Positions 45,612 through 54,506 are shown, counted from the stretch's first letter. The stretch is 64,000 nucleotides of DNA from Nisaea sediminum (GCF_014904705.1 NZ_JACZCQ010000003.1:496001-560000); one strand, 5' to 3'. A program made the numbers and translations. Notes: generated by a model not told the origin, from the sequence alone.

Positions 45612-45643
45612 TTTTCCCCGCGCCGCCCGGCGCCCCCCCCCAC

Positions 45644-45671
45644 TAGGGCCGCAGATGCGGCCCTATTTTTT
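45644..45671 (+). terminator. Rho-independent terminator
   Basis: TAGGGCCGC (45644-45652), loop AGAT, GCGGCCCTA (45657-45665), then six T's: a strong terminator for the hypothetical gene at 45102-45611. A run of nine C residues lies just upstream (45633-45641). Confidence 0.85.
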
Positions 45672-45697
45672 GTCTGCCGGCGAAAAGCTGAGCCGGC

Positions 45698-46150
45698 TCA
45701 GTTACCCTGCTCGCAGCCGCGAAACTGCCGGGTCTCCGGGACGGCTTTTCCGCCGACCCATGCGGCAGCCGGATCGTAGCGCCGGAAGATGCGGCGATCA
45801 TGGTCAGGAGATGTCGGCGAGATCTCGAGCATTTCCTTGTAGAGCTTCATGATCAACTCATCGGCTTCGCTTGCGACAAGGAAGACAACCCTCCGCGCCT
45901 CCGGGGCGAGGGATGCCGCATCCTGCTCCGACAGGCGCGAGGTTGATTCTTTCAGCGATTGCATGAAATTCAGATCGAGCGAAGAGAGCTCGGCCTGCCG
46001 CAAATCGAACAGAAGATGCATTCCCTGCTGGTAATGCTCATCCTCGATGAGGCGTCCGATACGGTCCTGGGAGCTCGCGATGCTGAGTGGCCCTGCGATC
46101 CGAATTTCGATAAACGGCCGCTCGAATCCGCGACGCACCTCAAAGTCCAT
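45698..46150 (-). CDS. STAS/SpoIIAA-like domain protein A
   Basis: A 150-residue protein resembling the SpoIIAA-like (STAS fold) group: FERPFIEIRIAGPLSIASSQDRIGRLIED, then LLFDLRQAELSSLDLNFMQSL and VVFLVASEADELIMKLYKEM. It is a paralogue of the gene at 46232-46612: both share D-[LF]-R-x-A-[ED]-L-S and an A-x-x-A-D-x-L-x-x-K-L pattern. Members of this group are thought to act in regulation or lipid binding; function unknown here. Start ATG 46150. Confidence 0.7.
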   Translation of the reverse strand: MDFEVRRGFERPFIEIRIAGPLSIASSQDRIGRLIEDEHYQQGMHLLFDLRQAELSSLDLNFMQSLKESTSRLSEQDAASLAPEARRVVFLVASEADELIMKLYKEMLEISPTSPDHDRRIFRRYDPAAAWVGGKAVPETRQFRGCEQGN

Positions 46151-46231
46151 GTCACCCAGCTCGAATAACGTTCAAGGCAGATATTCTAATGTCGCGGCTG
46201 CGGAAAGACCACCACGCGGTCGGAACCTGCG

Positions 46232-46612
46232 TTACCCCGGACCGCTCAGCCATCGGTGCGCGTCTTCGCGATCGGTGAAAAGCTTCGTCGTCTGGCCGTA
46301 ACGCCGGTTCGAGACCACCTGCCATAACTTCAGGAGCAGGAGATCCGCCGCTCCCGCAACCAGAATGGCGATCTGTACATCCTTTCGCCGCGGCGTCTGT
46401 TCCATGTATGCGAGCACGGCCTTCATATCATCGGCCGCGAAACCGGAAAGATCAGCCTCCCGGAAATCCCAGAGAGCGTTCAGACCGTCGACATAACCTT
46501 CGACCCTGCGCAGGTCGGCGATCGCCTCCATCAGGCCCTTGCGATCGACAAAGCCCCTGCACACGGCTTCGACATATTTGTCGTCCGTGTGTTCCCTGAT
46601 CTCCAGGCGCAT
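46232..46612 (-). CDS. STAS/SpoIIAA-like domain protein B
   Basis: A 126-residue paralogue of the preceding gene: YVEAVCRGFVDRKGLMEAIADL, LWDFREADLSGFAADDMKAVL, IAILVAGAADLLLLKLWQVVSNRRYG and TDREDAHRWL. ATG 46612 follows AAGGGG closely; a 14-residue in-frame extension is possible but has no better signal. It lies 81 bases upstream of gene A on the same strand, so the two form a tandem pair. Confidence 0.72.
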   Translation of the reverse strand: MRLEIREHTDDKYVEAVCRGFVDRKGLMEAIADLRRVEGYVDGLNALWDFREADLSGFAADDMKAVLAYMEQTPRRKDVQIAILVAGAADLLLLKLWQVVSNRRYGQTTKLFTDREDAHRWLSGPG

Positions 46613-46676
46613 GCGCCCCCCTTGCGCACAGATTATCCGCTGCGCCGGTTGCAAGTCTTCCGGTGGTCAGCAAATT

Positions 46677-46693
46677 GGCCTAATTAATTTAGG
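46677..46693. promoter_or_regulatory. AT-rich palindrome between two hypothetical genes
   Basis: GCCTAA-TTAAT-TTAGGC, six-base arms with a five-base centre. It sits in the space between the gene at 46738 and the STAS-like pair on the same strand, so it may be an operator or part of a terminator. Nearby CCGAGATGATTCGG then seven T's (46711-46732) reads as a weak plus-strand terminator. Confidence 0.3.
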
Positions 46694-46737
46694 CAAATAA
46701 TCCAGACTTGCCGAGATGATTCGGTTTTTTTCGAAAC

Positions 46738-47385
46738 TTACCGCTTCTTCATACCGGTCACGCTGATGTCGCCGGCTTCAATGGCATCGCGCATCGCTTC
46801 GAAACCCTGGGTCATTTCCTCGTACATCTCGCGATAGAAGCGGAGCTCGGCGATCTCGGCCTCCTGCAGGAAACCGTGGCGCGGGGCACCGGCATCGAGC
46901 AGCCTGGCAAAATAGCGTCCCCGAGCCTTCGCGGCCATCTGGGCCACGCCTTCCAGCTCGCCAGCACCGACCTCCATAACCGTTTCCTGCGTCAGCTGGC
47001 GGTTCTGCTCGGTCATGTAGCGGTCGAGTTCGCGTGCATATTGCTGCGGATTGACCCGCAGCCCCGCCGCCTTGCCCTGAAGCCACGGGGCGCCGGACTC
47101 CCGACGCGCGCGCGGCGCTTTGGGTGCCGGAGCGGACGGCTCTTCGCTGTTCGCGTTGGCAGGGCGCGGCGTTTTCGCGACCGGCGCCATTGCGTTCTGG
47201 CGATCCGCCCGCAGCGGCTGGACCGCGCCGGTCTTCGCGGCAGCCTTGGACGGGACCTTGGCCTCGGCCTCAGCCTTGCCGCGCGCTTCCTCGGGGTAAG
47301 GATCCCAGTCCGCACCGGCACCGGTTCCGGAAAGATCCTTCAGGCGCGCGCCAAGACCTGCTTTCAATGCCGACGACAAGGACAT
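46738..47385 (-). CDS. hypothetical protein with basic disordered middle
   Basis: A 215-residue soluble protein. The N-terminal part MSLSSALKAGLGARLKDLSGTG is followed by a long Lys/Ala/Pro-rich disordered segment (residues about 35-105), then a helical domain beginning GKAAGLRVNPQQYARELDRYMTEQNRQL and rich in Glu/Met. I do not recognise it. ATG 47385 has GAGGAG six bases before it; the ATG 24 bases upstream has none. It precedes the STAS-like pair on the same strand. Confidence 0.65.
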   Translation of the reverse strand: MSLSSALKAGLGARLKDLSGTGAGADWDPYPEEARGKAEAEAKVPSKAAAKTGAVQPLRADRQNAMAPVAKTPRPANANSEEPSAPAPKAPRARRESGAPWLQGKAAGLRVNPQQYARELDRYMTEQNRQLTQETVMEVGAGELEGVAQMAAKARGRYFARLLDAGAPRHGFLQEAEIAELRFYREMYEEMTQGFEAMRDAIEAGDISVTGMKKR

Positions 47386-47465
47386 GTTCTGCTCCTCCGA
47401 GATAAGCACCGGCCCTTCGCCGGCTTTGTCGGAGATATCAAAGCAAGGACCGTGCCGGTTTCCCG

Positions 47466-48440
47466 TCAGGCCGCCAGCAAAAGATGCCGGTCATGCGGCC
47501 TGTCGAAATCCAGCTCCGGCCCTTTCGGCACGATCCCCTTCGGATTCAGGCTCTCGTGGCTCCGGAAGTAATGCTCCTTGATATGCCGGACATTCACCGT
47601 ATCAACCACACCGGGCACCTGATAGAGCTCACGCAAATAATTGGAAAGATTATGATAATCCTCGATCCGCTTCCGGTTGCACATGAAGTGGGTCAGATAG
47701 ACGGCATCGAACCGGATCAGCGTGACGAAGAACCGCCAGTCCGCCTCGGTAATGCGGTCTCCGACCAGGTATCTGTTGCGGCCGAGCCGCTCTTCCATTT
47801 CGTCGAGACGGGAAAAAACTGCATCGAAGGCCTCCTCGTAGGCCTCCTGCGTGCCGGCAAATCCGGACCGGTAGACGCCGTTGTTGATGTCCCGGTAAAT
47901 GCGCTCGTTCACCGCGTCGATCTCCTGACGGAGCGGTTCCGGATAAAGATCCAGAGAGGCATCGACGCCCTCGAGGCCGTTGAAGGCCGCGTTGAACATG
48001 CGGAGAATTTCCGACGACTCGTTGGAGACGATTGTGCCTTCGCGCTTGTCCCAGAGCACCGGCACCGTGACCTTGCCGGTGAACCGGGGGTCGGCAGCGG
48101 TATAGACCTCGCGCAGAAAGCGGGCGCCGTTGATCGGGTCATCCGTTGCGTCCGGATCGTCGCCAAACGCCCAGCCGTCATCCCCCATCAGCGGATCGAC
48201 GACGGAGAAACCTATGTGCGGTTCAAGTCCCTTTAGTTTGCGCGCGATGAGCGTCCGGTGCGCCCACGGACAGGCATAGGAAACATAGAGGTGGTAGCGG
48301 CCGGACTCCGGCGCGAAGCGTGCGCCCGGACGGTCCTCGACAAAATCGCGGAAGGTGGAATCCTTACGCTCGAATTTCCCGTTACGGCCACTCGAGCCGA
48401 CCTGTCCAATTTCCCATTTTCCGTCTACCAAGGCACCCAT
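47466..48440 (-). CDS. yqjG: glutathionyl-hydroquinone reductase
   Basis: A 324-residue xi-class glutathione transferase that removes glutathione from glutathionyl-hydroquinones. The catalytic motif is YVSYACPWAHRTLIARKLKGL with Cys in CPWAHR, and later VPVLWDKREGTIVSNESSEILRMFN, the conserved second motif of the family. Length is normal. ATG 48440 is favoured over upstream in-frame starts, which fall in divergent promoter DNA. It diverges from the PKHD hydroxylase gene across 130 bases. Confidence 0.93.
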   Translation of the reverse strand: MGALVDGKWEIGQVGSSGRNGKFERKDSTFRDFVEDRPGARFAPESGRYHLYVSYACPWAHRTLIARKLKGLEPHIGFSVVDPLMGDDGWAFGDDPDATDDPINGARFLREVYTAADPRFTGKVTVPVLWDKREGTIVSNESSEILRMFNAAFNGLEGVDASLDLYPEPLRQEIDAVNERIYRDINNGVYRSGFAGTQEAYEEAFDAVFSRLDEMEERLGRNRYLVGDRITEADWRFFVTLIRFDAVYLTHFMCNRKRIEDYHNLSNYLRELYQVPGVVDTVNVRHIKEHYFRSHESLNPKGIVPKGPELDFDRPHDRHLLLAA

Positions 48441-48570
48441 CTGCCGCTTTCCTCTCTTCTGTTTCGCTTGCCTGAAAGGTGGCGGCAAATCGCCCGACAT
48501 CAAGGCTCGCAATCGGAAACGGTCCTGTTACCATGGCGGCCAATTTCGTGACTTTCCGGGGGACGGGACC

Positions 48571-49242
48571 ATGGTGGCGGTTATCCGCGAGCTACTGAAC
48601 AAGGATCAGGTCAAGGCGATTGCGGCGAAGCTGTTCTCGGCCCAGTTCGTGGACGGAAGCTCCAGCGGCGGTCCGCTCGGCAAGGACATCAAGAAGAACA
48701 CGCAGGTTCCACCGAACAGCCCGCATTACCGCGAGATGTCTGAAATGGTGCTCGGCGCGATCCGGGCGAACGAAACGGTCGCCATCAAGGGCATGCCGCG
48801 CCGCATCCTCTCGCCGATCTTCGCCTCCTACATGACCGGCAACCAGTATGGCGAACATATCGACGCCGCCCTGATGGGCCCCTACCCCGGCATGCGCACC
48901 GACCTCTCGATGACGATCTTCCTGAACAAACCGGACGCCTACGAGGGCGGGGATCTCGTGCTCAGCACCGATTTCGGCGAGATGGTCTACAAGGAGAATC
49001 CGGGCGATGCGGTGCTCTATCCGACCCATTACCTGCACCGGGTAAACCCGGTTACCAAAGGGCGCCGCCTCGCCATCGTCACCTGGATGGAAAGCATGAT
49101 CCCCGACCCGATGAAGCGCGAGATCATCGGCGACCTGGCGGAGACACAGGCCATCCTGACCAGCTCGAATGTGGACAAGAAGGCCGTCCTGATGCTGGAG
49201 AAGGGTCGCCTCAACCTGATGCGGATGTGGGCCCAGACCTGA
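48571..49242 (+). CDS. PKHD-type Fe2+/2-oxoglutarate hydroxylase (PiuC-like)
   Basis: A 223-residue dioxygenase. It contains the ferrous ligands of the family as HIDAALM (His-x-Asp) and a distal HRVNPVTKGRR (His and the Arg that binds 2-oxoglutarate). N-terminal VIRELLNKDQVKAIAAKLFSAQFVDG and central FLNKPDAYEGGDLVLSTD match the YbiX/PiuC group, linked in some bacteria to iron uptake. ATG 48571 fits; a longer form is shadow of the divergent gene. Confidence 0.92.
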   Translation: MVAVIRELLNKDQVKAIAAKLFSAQFVDGSSSGGPLGKDIKKNTQVPPNSPHYREMSEMVLGAIRANETVAIKGMPRRILSPIFASYMTGNQYGEHIDAALMGPYPGMRTDLSMTIFLNKPDAYEGGDLVLSTDFGEMVYKENPGDAVLYPTHYLHRVNPVTKGRRLAIVTWMESMIPDPMKREIIGDLAETQAILTSSNVDKKAVLMLEKGRLNLMRMWAQT

Positions 49243-49251
49243 CGGGGACCT

Positions 49252-49842
49252 TCAGATAAAGTGCCGCGCGAGATCTGCCGGTAACGCCCCGCGCCGCGCC
49301 AGAAGATCCGCCTTCAGAAGCATGGTCTGCGAGAAGGCGTCGACGATCTCGCCGCTCATCGCCATCTCGACCGCCTCGCGTACCGGAACGCGCCTGACCT
49401 CAAGCCGCTCGCAGTCCTCCGGTGCGGCCGCGCCTTGCTCAAGATCCCAAGCAAGGAATCCTATGGCCTGCTCGTCGGTGATCGCGTTCGAAAGATCCAT
49501 GCGCAACAGTTCCTGCCAGTTGCGCGCCTTGAGGCCGGTCTCCTCGATCAGCTCGCGCTCGGCGGAGCCCTCGGGATCGTCGAATGTCCCGCCGCCTTCC
49601 GGCAGCTCCCAGCTGTAATAGTCCCTCGGGAAACGCTGTTGCCCGACAAGCCAGGTCATGCCTTCGGCATCGACCGGCAGAATGCCGACCGCCAGACCGC
49701 GAACGCGGACAACGCCGTAGAGTCCTGGGTTGCCGTTCGGATCTAGAACGTCATGCTCGGTCACGCCGATCCACGGGTTCTCGTAAATCTCCCGGGTTTC
49801 CAGCACCTGCCAGACCGCCCGCTCCCGCTGCTCCGTCATCAT
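49252..49842 (-). CDS. Nudix hydrolase, ADP-ribose-pyrophosphatase-like
   Basis: A 196-residue hydrolase. The Nudix box is GGTFDDPEGSAERELIEETG, preceded by WELPEGG, typical of the NDP-sugar/ADP-ribose pyrophosphatases. The acid after the box (LRMDLSNAITDEQAIGFLAWDLEQG) is as in NudF-like enzymes. The exact substrate is uncertain. It ends ten bases from the convergent PKHD gene. Confidence 0.88.
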   Translation of the reverse strand: MMTEQRERAVWQVLETREIYENPWIGVTEHDVLDPNGNPGLYGVVRVRGLAVGILPVDAEGMTWLVGQQRFPRDYYSWELPEGGGTFDDPEGSAERELIEETGLKARNWQELLRMDLSNAITDEQAIGFLAWDLEQGAAAPEDCERLEVRRVPVREAVEMAMSGEIVDAFSQTMLLKADLLARRGALPADLARHFI

Positions 49843-49915
49843 CCGACCGCCATTGCCTCAGACCGGCAGCACCCTAGTCGAGTGCGAGCGAGGGGAAAAG
49901 ACGGAGCCGCGTCTC

Positions 49916-51802
49916 TCAGGCGGTTTCCGGATCGGCCAGAGGACGGAGTTCGGTGACCGGCGGAATGACAGCCAGAGTCACCGTGTTCGCGAGATCCGTC
50001 GGCTCCGCGACGCGACGAAGCGTTTCGGGGACTTCGAGCTCCTCCGGAATGGCGCAAAGGCCGGTCCGGAGCATGATCCGTCCCAATCCCGGCAGCGCGC
50101 TGACGGTTGCGACCGGCACGGCGAGCAGCAGCCCGGCGATGACCGGCGTGGCCCATGGCAGAACCTGAGGCGCCACTGTCCAGAGCGTTGCGAGAAAGAT
50201 CGCTCCGAGAAGGGTCTGCGGCCAGAGCCCGCTCATCGCCTCGACCAGAGTGACGCGTCGATCGTCACGTTCCTGTGCATCCCAGCGGATCCGCTTTCCG
50301 AAGAACAGCCCGCCGATGAAGATCGTCTGCGCGAGCGCGGCAACCGGTGAGACCAGCATCGAGAAAACGAGTTCGACCAGCGTGCCGGCGAGGATTTTCG
50401 CCATGCCGCCATAGCTCCGCCGTGCGCTCCGTCGCAGAGCGACGTCCAGCACGCCCAGAATCTTCGGCGCGAAGGTCATCACCATCACCGCGACGAAAAG
50501 CGCGAAACCAAAACCGGGAACACCCGGCGGGAAGTGGGCTTCCGGCACACTGATAGGAGCGAACGGTCCGAAAACGAGGTCGACGAGACCAAGCCCCATG
50601 AAGGCGTACCAGAGCGGCGCGCCGGTATACATCATGATCGCGAGCAGAAGCTGGATCCGTCCCATCGGCCGCACGCCGCGGATCAGCGACGGATGCAGGA
50701 AGAGCTTCACATACTGCATGTTACCCTGGCACCAGCGCAGGTCCCGTGTCAGGAAATCCGGCAGGTTGGTCGGATTCTCCTCGTAACTGCCGTCTTCCAG
50801 CGGCAGCACGCGGACCTCGTATCCGGCGCGGCGCATGAACACCGCCTCGACCTGGTCGTGGCTCAGGATCTCCCCGCCGAGCGGCCGTTCACCGGGCAGC
50901 GCCGGCAGGCGGCATTGGGTACGGAAGACCGGGAGGCGCAGGATCGCGTTATGGCCCCAGTAAGGTCCGTCCGGTCCCTGCCACCAGGCGCTGCCGGTGG
51001 TGTAGGAGCGCATGCCGTGCCGCATGCCGAACTGGAACATCCGGGCGAAGGCGCTGCTCGCAGGCATGCCGGTGACGAGCGTCTGCAGAATGCCGACATT
51101 CGGGTTCTGCTGCATCAGGCGAACCATACGGAGGATGGCCTCGCCGGACATCACGCTGTCCGCGTCGAGCACGATCATGTACTCGAAACCGTCGCCCCAG
51201 CGCTCACAGAAATCCTCGATATTGCCGACCTTCTGGCGCGTGTTTTCCTCGCGTCGCCGGTAGTGTAGCCGGTCCGGCCGCGCATTACCGTTGCGCCAGC
51301 TCTCGAACAGGGCCTGCTCTTCGGCTGCGATCTCGAGCTTGTTGGTGTCGCTCAGCAGGAACAGGTCGAAATTGTCTGCCTGTTTGGTCGCGTCCAGCCC
51401 GTCAGTCACCGCCCGCAGATTGCGGATGACCAGGGACGGGTCCTCGTTGAAGACCGGCATCACGATGGCGACGCGCGCCGTGATCGGCGACTGAACGTCC
51501 TCGAGACCAGCCAGCCCTGTGACCTTGCGGAGCCAGTCGCGGCGGAAATGCAGCAGGCCGAACCCGATGATCGCGTTCCAGAACCCGATCACCATCCACG
51601 GCGTATTGAGGGTGAAGACCGCAATCATCGCGATCTCTATCCAGGTGAGCCCATTGCGGGAGAAAATATAGGTAAGAGCCGCGACGAGGGCACAGATCGT
51701 ACCGGTCACCAGACCGGCGAAAATCAGGCGCCGCGCGCGCAGGGGCGAGCCCCGGTGCGCCGTGTTGCGTTCGTCAGAAACCATCAGGTGAGCTGCGTCC
51801 AT
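49916..51802 (-). CDS. opgH: glucan biosynthesis glucosyltransferase H
   Basis: A 628-residue inner-membrane family-2 glycosyltransferase that makes the beta-1,2-glucan backbone of osmoregulated periplasmic glucans. The catalytic parts are VAIVMPVFNEDPSLVIRNL, DADSVMSGEAILR (DxD) and LTRDLRWCQGNMQYVK (the RW pair). About eight membrane helices surround it, from RRLIFAGLVTGTICALVAALTYIF to the C-terminus. Residues 1-20 are cytoplasmic and lack the long N-terminal part of the E. coli protein. ATG 51802 is preferred. It diverges from opgC; no opgG is in the window. Confidence 0.92.
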   Translation of the reverse strand: MDAAHLMVSDERNTAHRGSPLRARRLIFAGLVTGTICALVAALTYIFSRNGLTWIEIAMIAVFTLNTPWMVIGFWNAIIGFGLLHFRRDWLRKVTGLAGLEDVQSPITARVAIVMPVFNEDPSLVIRNLRAVTDGLDATKQADNFDLFLLSDTNKLEIAAEEQALFESWRNGNARPDRLHYRRREENTRQKVGNIEDFCERWGDGFEYMIVLDADSVMSGEAILRMVRLMQQNPNVGILQTLVTGMPASSAFARMFQFGMRHGMRSYTTGSAWWQGPDGPYWGHNAILRLPVFRTQCRLPALPGERPLGGEILSHDQVEAVFMRRAGYEVRVLPLEDGSYEENPTNLPDFLTRDLRWCQGNMQYVKLFLHPSLIRGVRPMGRIQLLLAIMMYTGAPLWYAFMGLGLVDLVFGPFAPISVPEAHFPPGVPGFGFALFVAVMVMTFAPKILGVLDVALRRSARRSYGGMAKILAGTLVELVFSMLVSPVAALAQTIFIGGLFFGKRIRWDAQERDDRRVTLVEAMSGLWPQTLLGAIFLATLWTVAPQVLPWATPVIAGLLLAVPVATVSALPGLGRIMLRTGLCAIPEELEVPETLRRVAEPTDLANTVTLAVIPPVTELRPLADPETA

Positions 51803-52065
51803 TGTCCCCAAGCCCCGAGTTCGACGGGCCGGGAATTTACTCTTCGGCCCGGGAATATCAATTGATATCGGCAGGGCGGGATTTCGATCCCTCCACCGTG
51901 CTCCTCGATAGAAAATTGAGCGCAGACCGGGCGCTGTCAGCAAAACAAGCTTCACAAAGGCGCGATAGCGAATTGACTGGATGCGGGCGCGCTTGCGGCG
52001 CTATCTCGCCCTATATATTACAGCGGCGAGTGTGAGGACGGTCCCCGGGACCGGATACGAAGACC
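51803..52065. other. divergent control region of opgH and opgC
   Basis: About 260 bases between the two start codons. It holds a perfect 14-base palindrome, ATATCAATTGATAT, at 51855-51868, preceded by a direct repeat (GGGCCGGGAATTTA and GGCCCGGGAATATC, spaced 19 bases). A TATATT-like -10 for opgC lies at 52013-52018. An osmoregulatory site is plausible, by position only. Confidence 0.4.
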
Positions 52066-53286
52066 ATGGCAGAACAAGCAGCAAAGAAGCTGAAGCAGCG
52101 CGATCCGAGGCTGGATTTCTTCCGCGGGATCGCAATGCTGATCATCTTCATCGCCCATGTCCCAGGAAACCATTGGTCGAACTTTATTCCGGCCCGCTTC
52201 GGCTTCTCGGACGCCGCGGAAATGTTCGTCTTCTGCTCAGGTTTCGCCGCCGCTATCGCCTTCGGCGGCACCTTCATCCGCGCAGGTTTCTGGCACGGTA
52301 CGGGGCGTGTGCTCTACCGGATCTGGCAACTCTACACGTCGCACATCCTGATCTTCTTCCTGATCGTCGGACTGATGCTTGCCGGCAATGCGCTGTTCGC
52401 CGAACCGGATTACATCAACCGCCTGAACCTCGAGTTCTTCTTCGAGGAAACGCCAAAGGCGCTGCTCGGCCTGCTGACCCTCACCTACGTGCCCAACTAT
52501 TTCGACATCATGCCGATGTATATGGGCGCGCTGCTGATGATCCCGGTCTTCATGGCGCTGGCGCATATCCATCCCTGGCTTGCGATGGGTTTCTCGGTCA
52601 CGGTCTATTGTGCGAACTGGATCTTCGACGGCGGACTCCCGGCGCATCCGAATTACGATCACATCGAGTGGTTCTTCAATCCGTTCGGCTGGCAGCTCGT
52701 CTTCTTCACCGGCTATTCGATCTCGCGCGGCTGGCTGAAAGTGCCCGGCTTCAACCGCTATCTGATGGCGGCCTGCGTCGTCTTCGTCGTGGCCGCCGCG
52801 CCGATCTCGCACTGGTGGTTCTTCGTCGGCTATCAGGACAGCCTGCCCTTCCTTGCCGAGTGGCGCGAGGCGACCCTGCCGTGGCAGGCAAAGACGGATT
52901 ACGGGATTCTGCGCTTCATCCATTTCCTCGCGCTGGCCTATATCGTGGTCAACCTCGTGCGCGGCCGGGAAGAGTTGTTGCTGCACAAGGCCTGCAACCC
53001 GATCTTGACCGTCGGCCAGCAGGCCCTGCCCGTCTTCCTGCTCAATATGTGGCTGGCGCAGCTCGGCGGAATGGTGCTCGACCAACTCGGCCGCAGCCAG
53101 CTGACCTGGGCCCTGGTCAATATCGCCGGGCTCTCAATCGTCGTGCTGTTCGCCTATCTCGTGACAGCCATCAAGACCGAGTGGTGGCGCAAGGCGATCA
53201 ACGAACGCTCGTGGGTCGCCGCGGCACCCGGCCGCACGGAGCACCCGCGCCCGGTGGCGACTTCGGCTCTTTCGCCGGCAGAATGA
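52066..53286 (+). CDS. opgC: OpgC, glucan-modifying acyltransferase
   Basis: A 406-residue inner-membrane protein with ten or more helices of the OpgC/acyltransferase-3-like fold, which adds succinyl groups to periplasmic glucans. The start RDPRLDFFRGIAMLIIFIAHVPGN includes the D-F-F-R-G-I motif and conserved His. The last segment is a Pro/Arg-rich cytoplasmic tail. It diverges from opgH and overlaps the next gene (ATGA). Confidence 0.92.
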   Translation: MAEQAAKKLKQRDPRLDFFRGIAMLIIFIAHVPGNHWSNFIPARFGFSDAAEMFVFCSGFAAAIAFGGTFIRAGFWHGTGRVLYRIWQLYTSHILIFFLIVGLMLAGNALFAEPDYINRLNLEFFFEETPKALLGLLTLTYVPNYFDIMPMYMGALLMIPVFMALAHIHPWLAMGFSVTVYCANWIFDGGLPAHPNYDHIEWFFNPFGWQLVFFTGYSISRGWLKVPGFNRYLMAACVVFVVAAAPISHWWFFVGYQDSLPFLAEWREATLPWQAKTDYGILRFIHFLALAYIVVNLVRGREELLLHKACNPILTVGQQALPVFLLNMWLAQLGGMVLDQLGRSQLTWALVNIAGLSIVVLFAYLVTAIKTEWWRKAINERSWVAAAPGRTEHPRPVATSALSPAE

Positions 53287-54143
53287 CGCTCCGTACTCTC
53301 CTCGCGACCGGCGCCGTCTATCTGTCGCTCATGGCGGCCGCGGCAGCGGATCTGCAGGAAAGCCTTTCCCTGGAAAGCCCAGCGCTCGGCCGGGAGATGA
53401 AATATTCGCTCTATCTGCCGGAGCAGCGATCCGGAGTTCTGCCCGCGTTATACTTGCTGCACGGTCTCGGCGGGAACGAGCGGGACTGGCAGACCCTCGG
53501 CGAGATCCGGCAAACGGCGGACCGGCTCATCGCCGAAAAGGCCATCCCGCCTCTTGCCATCGTCATGCCCGATGCCGGGAATAGCTGGTATATCAATTCG
53601 CCGGCGCACGGTGCTTACGAGGATGCGATCCTCAAGGATCTGATCCCCCAGGTGGAAGTCCGGCATAGTATCGGTGGGACGGCCGCGGACCGGGCCATCG
53701 CCGGTCTTTCGATGGGCGGCTATGGCGCCTTGCGGCTGGCATTTCGCAATCCCGGAACGTTCGCCATGACCGGCGCGTTGAGCGCGGCGATCTTTCCAGA
53801 TCTCGCGCGCCGGGAGGACGTCACCGAGCAGCAGATCGGTTTCTTCAAGGGAGCCTTCGGCACGCCGTTCGACATCGCCGCCTTCAACCGGGAAAACTTT
53901 TTCGCCGACATCCCGTCGCTCGCGGCAGCCAAAGCGCGGCCCGCGATCTTCGTCACGGTCGGCGACGATGACGGTTTCGGCCTCTACGAGGGCAATGTCG
54001 CGCTCTATCTGGCGCTGAAACGCGCCGGGGTGCCGGTCGAGTTCCGGATGACCGACGGAAACCACACATGGAAGCTCTGGCGCGAGGAGATCGAGGATGT
54101 CCTGCGCTATTACGGCGAGGTGCTGCGCGCCAGAGCCGGATAG
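53283..54143 (+). CDS. secreted esterase, Ag85/esterase-D-like
   Basis: A 286-residue alpha/beta hydrolase. The signal peptide (LRTLLATGAVYLSLMAAAAA) is followed by LPALYLLHGLGGNERDWQTLGE, the nucleophile motif AIAGLSMGGYGALRLA (Ser in GLSMGG), and the late His in DGNHTWKLWREEIED. The family (putative esterase, PF00756-like) acts on acylated sugars or similar. Its tight coupling to opgC (four-base overlap) suggests it trims or edits substituted periplasmic glucans, an inference. Confidence 0.88.
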   Translation: MTLRTLLATGAVYLSLMAAAAADLQESLSLESPALGREMKYSLYLPEQRSGVLPALYLLHGLGGNERDWQTLGEIRQTADRLIAEKAIPPLAIVMPDAGNSWYINSPAHGAYEDAILKDLIPQVEVRHSIGGTAADRAIAGLSMGGYGALRLAFRNPGTFAMTGALSAAIFPDLARREDVTEQQIGFFKGAFGTPFDIAAFNRENFFADIPSLAAAKARPAIFVTVGDDDGFGLYEGNVALYLALKRAGVPVEFRMTDGNHTWKLWREEIEDVLRYYGEVLRARAG

Positions 54144-54150
54144 GCCGGGT

Positions 54151-54321
54151 TCAATTGACCAGAACCATGTCCAGTTCGAGCACGTCGTCCTCTTCCAGCG
54201 ACCAGTCGTCGCCGAGAAGCTCAAGCATTTCGCTGCTGTCATTGTACAGGAACGACGCGTCGAACGCCTCGTCCAGGCCGGTCACACCGTAATCGTCTGC
54301 ATGTTTCGGAATGTAACGCAT
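54151..54321 (-). CDS. small acidic protein of 56 residues
   Basis: ATG 54321 to TGA 54151. The product (MRYIPKHADDYGVTGLDEAF then DASFLYNDSSEMLELLGDDW, ending VLELDMVLVN) is strongly acidic with a short hydrophobic tail, and has no membrane segment. It has a consensus Shine-Dalgarno, GAGGAGG, five bases before the ATG, which is stronger than most in the window, and it fits exactly between two genes. I do not recognise the family. It converges on the esterase (7-base gap). Because it is so short, it would be missed by standard length cut-offs. Confidence 0.65.
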   Translation of the reverse strand: MRYIPKHADDYGVTGLDEAFDASFLYNDSSEMLELLGDDWSLEEDDVLELDMVLVN

Positions 54322-54506
54322 TATAGCCTCCTCAAAGAGCTGATCCGTTCAGCGTTTCACTCACTCCCGAACTCACATTTCAGTCACAGCAAATGCCGTG
54401 CCAATTCGCCGCTCCCGGCGCCTGCGCCGCCGGAGCTACTGGTCAGCACGACTTTCCTGCTGGTAGCATCCGGCAAAAGACTGCATTCGAGGGTAGGGGA
54501 ACGCGG

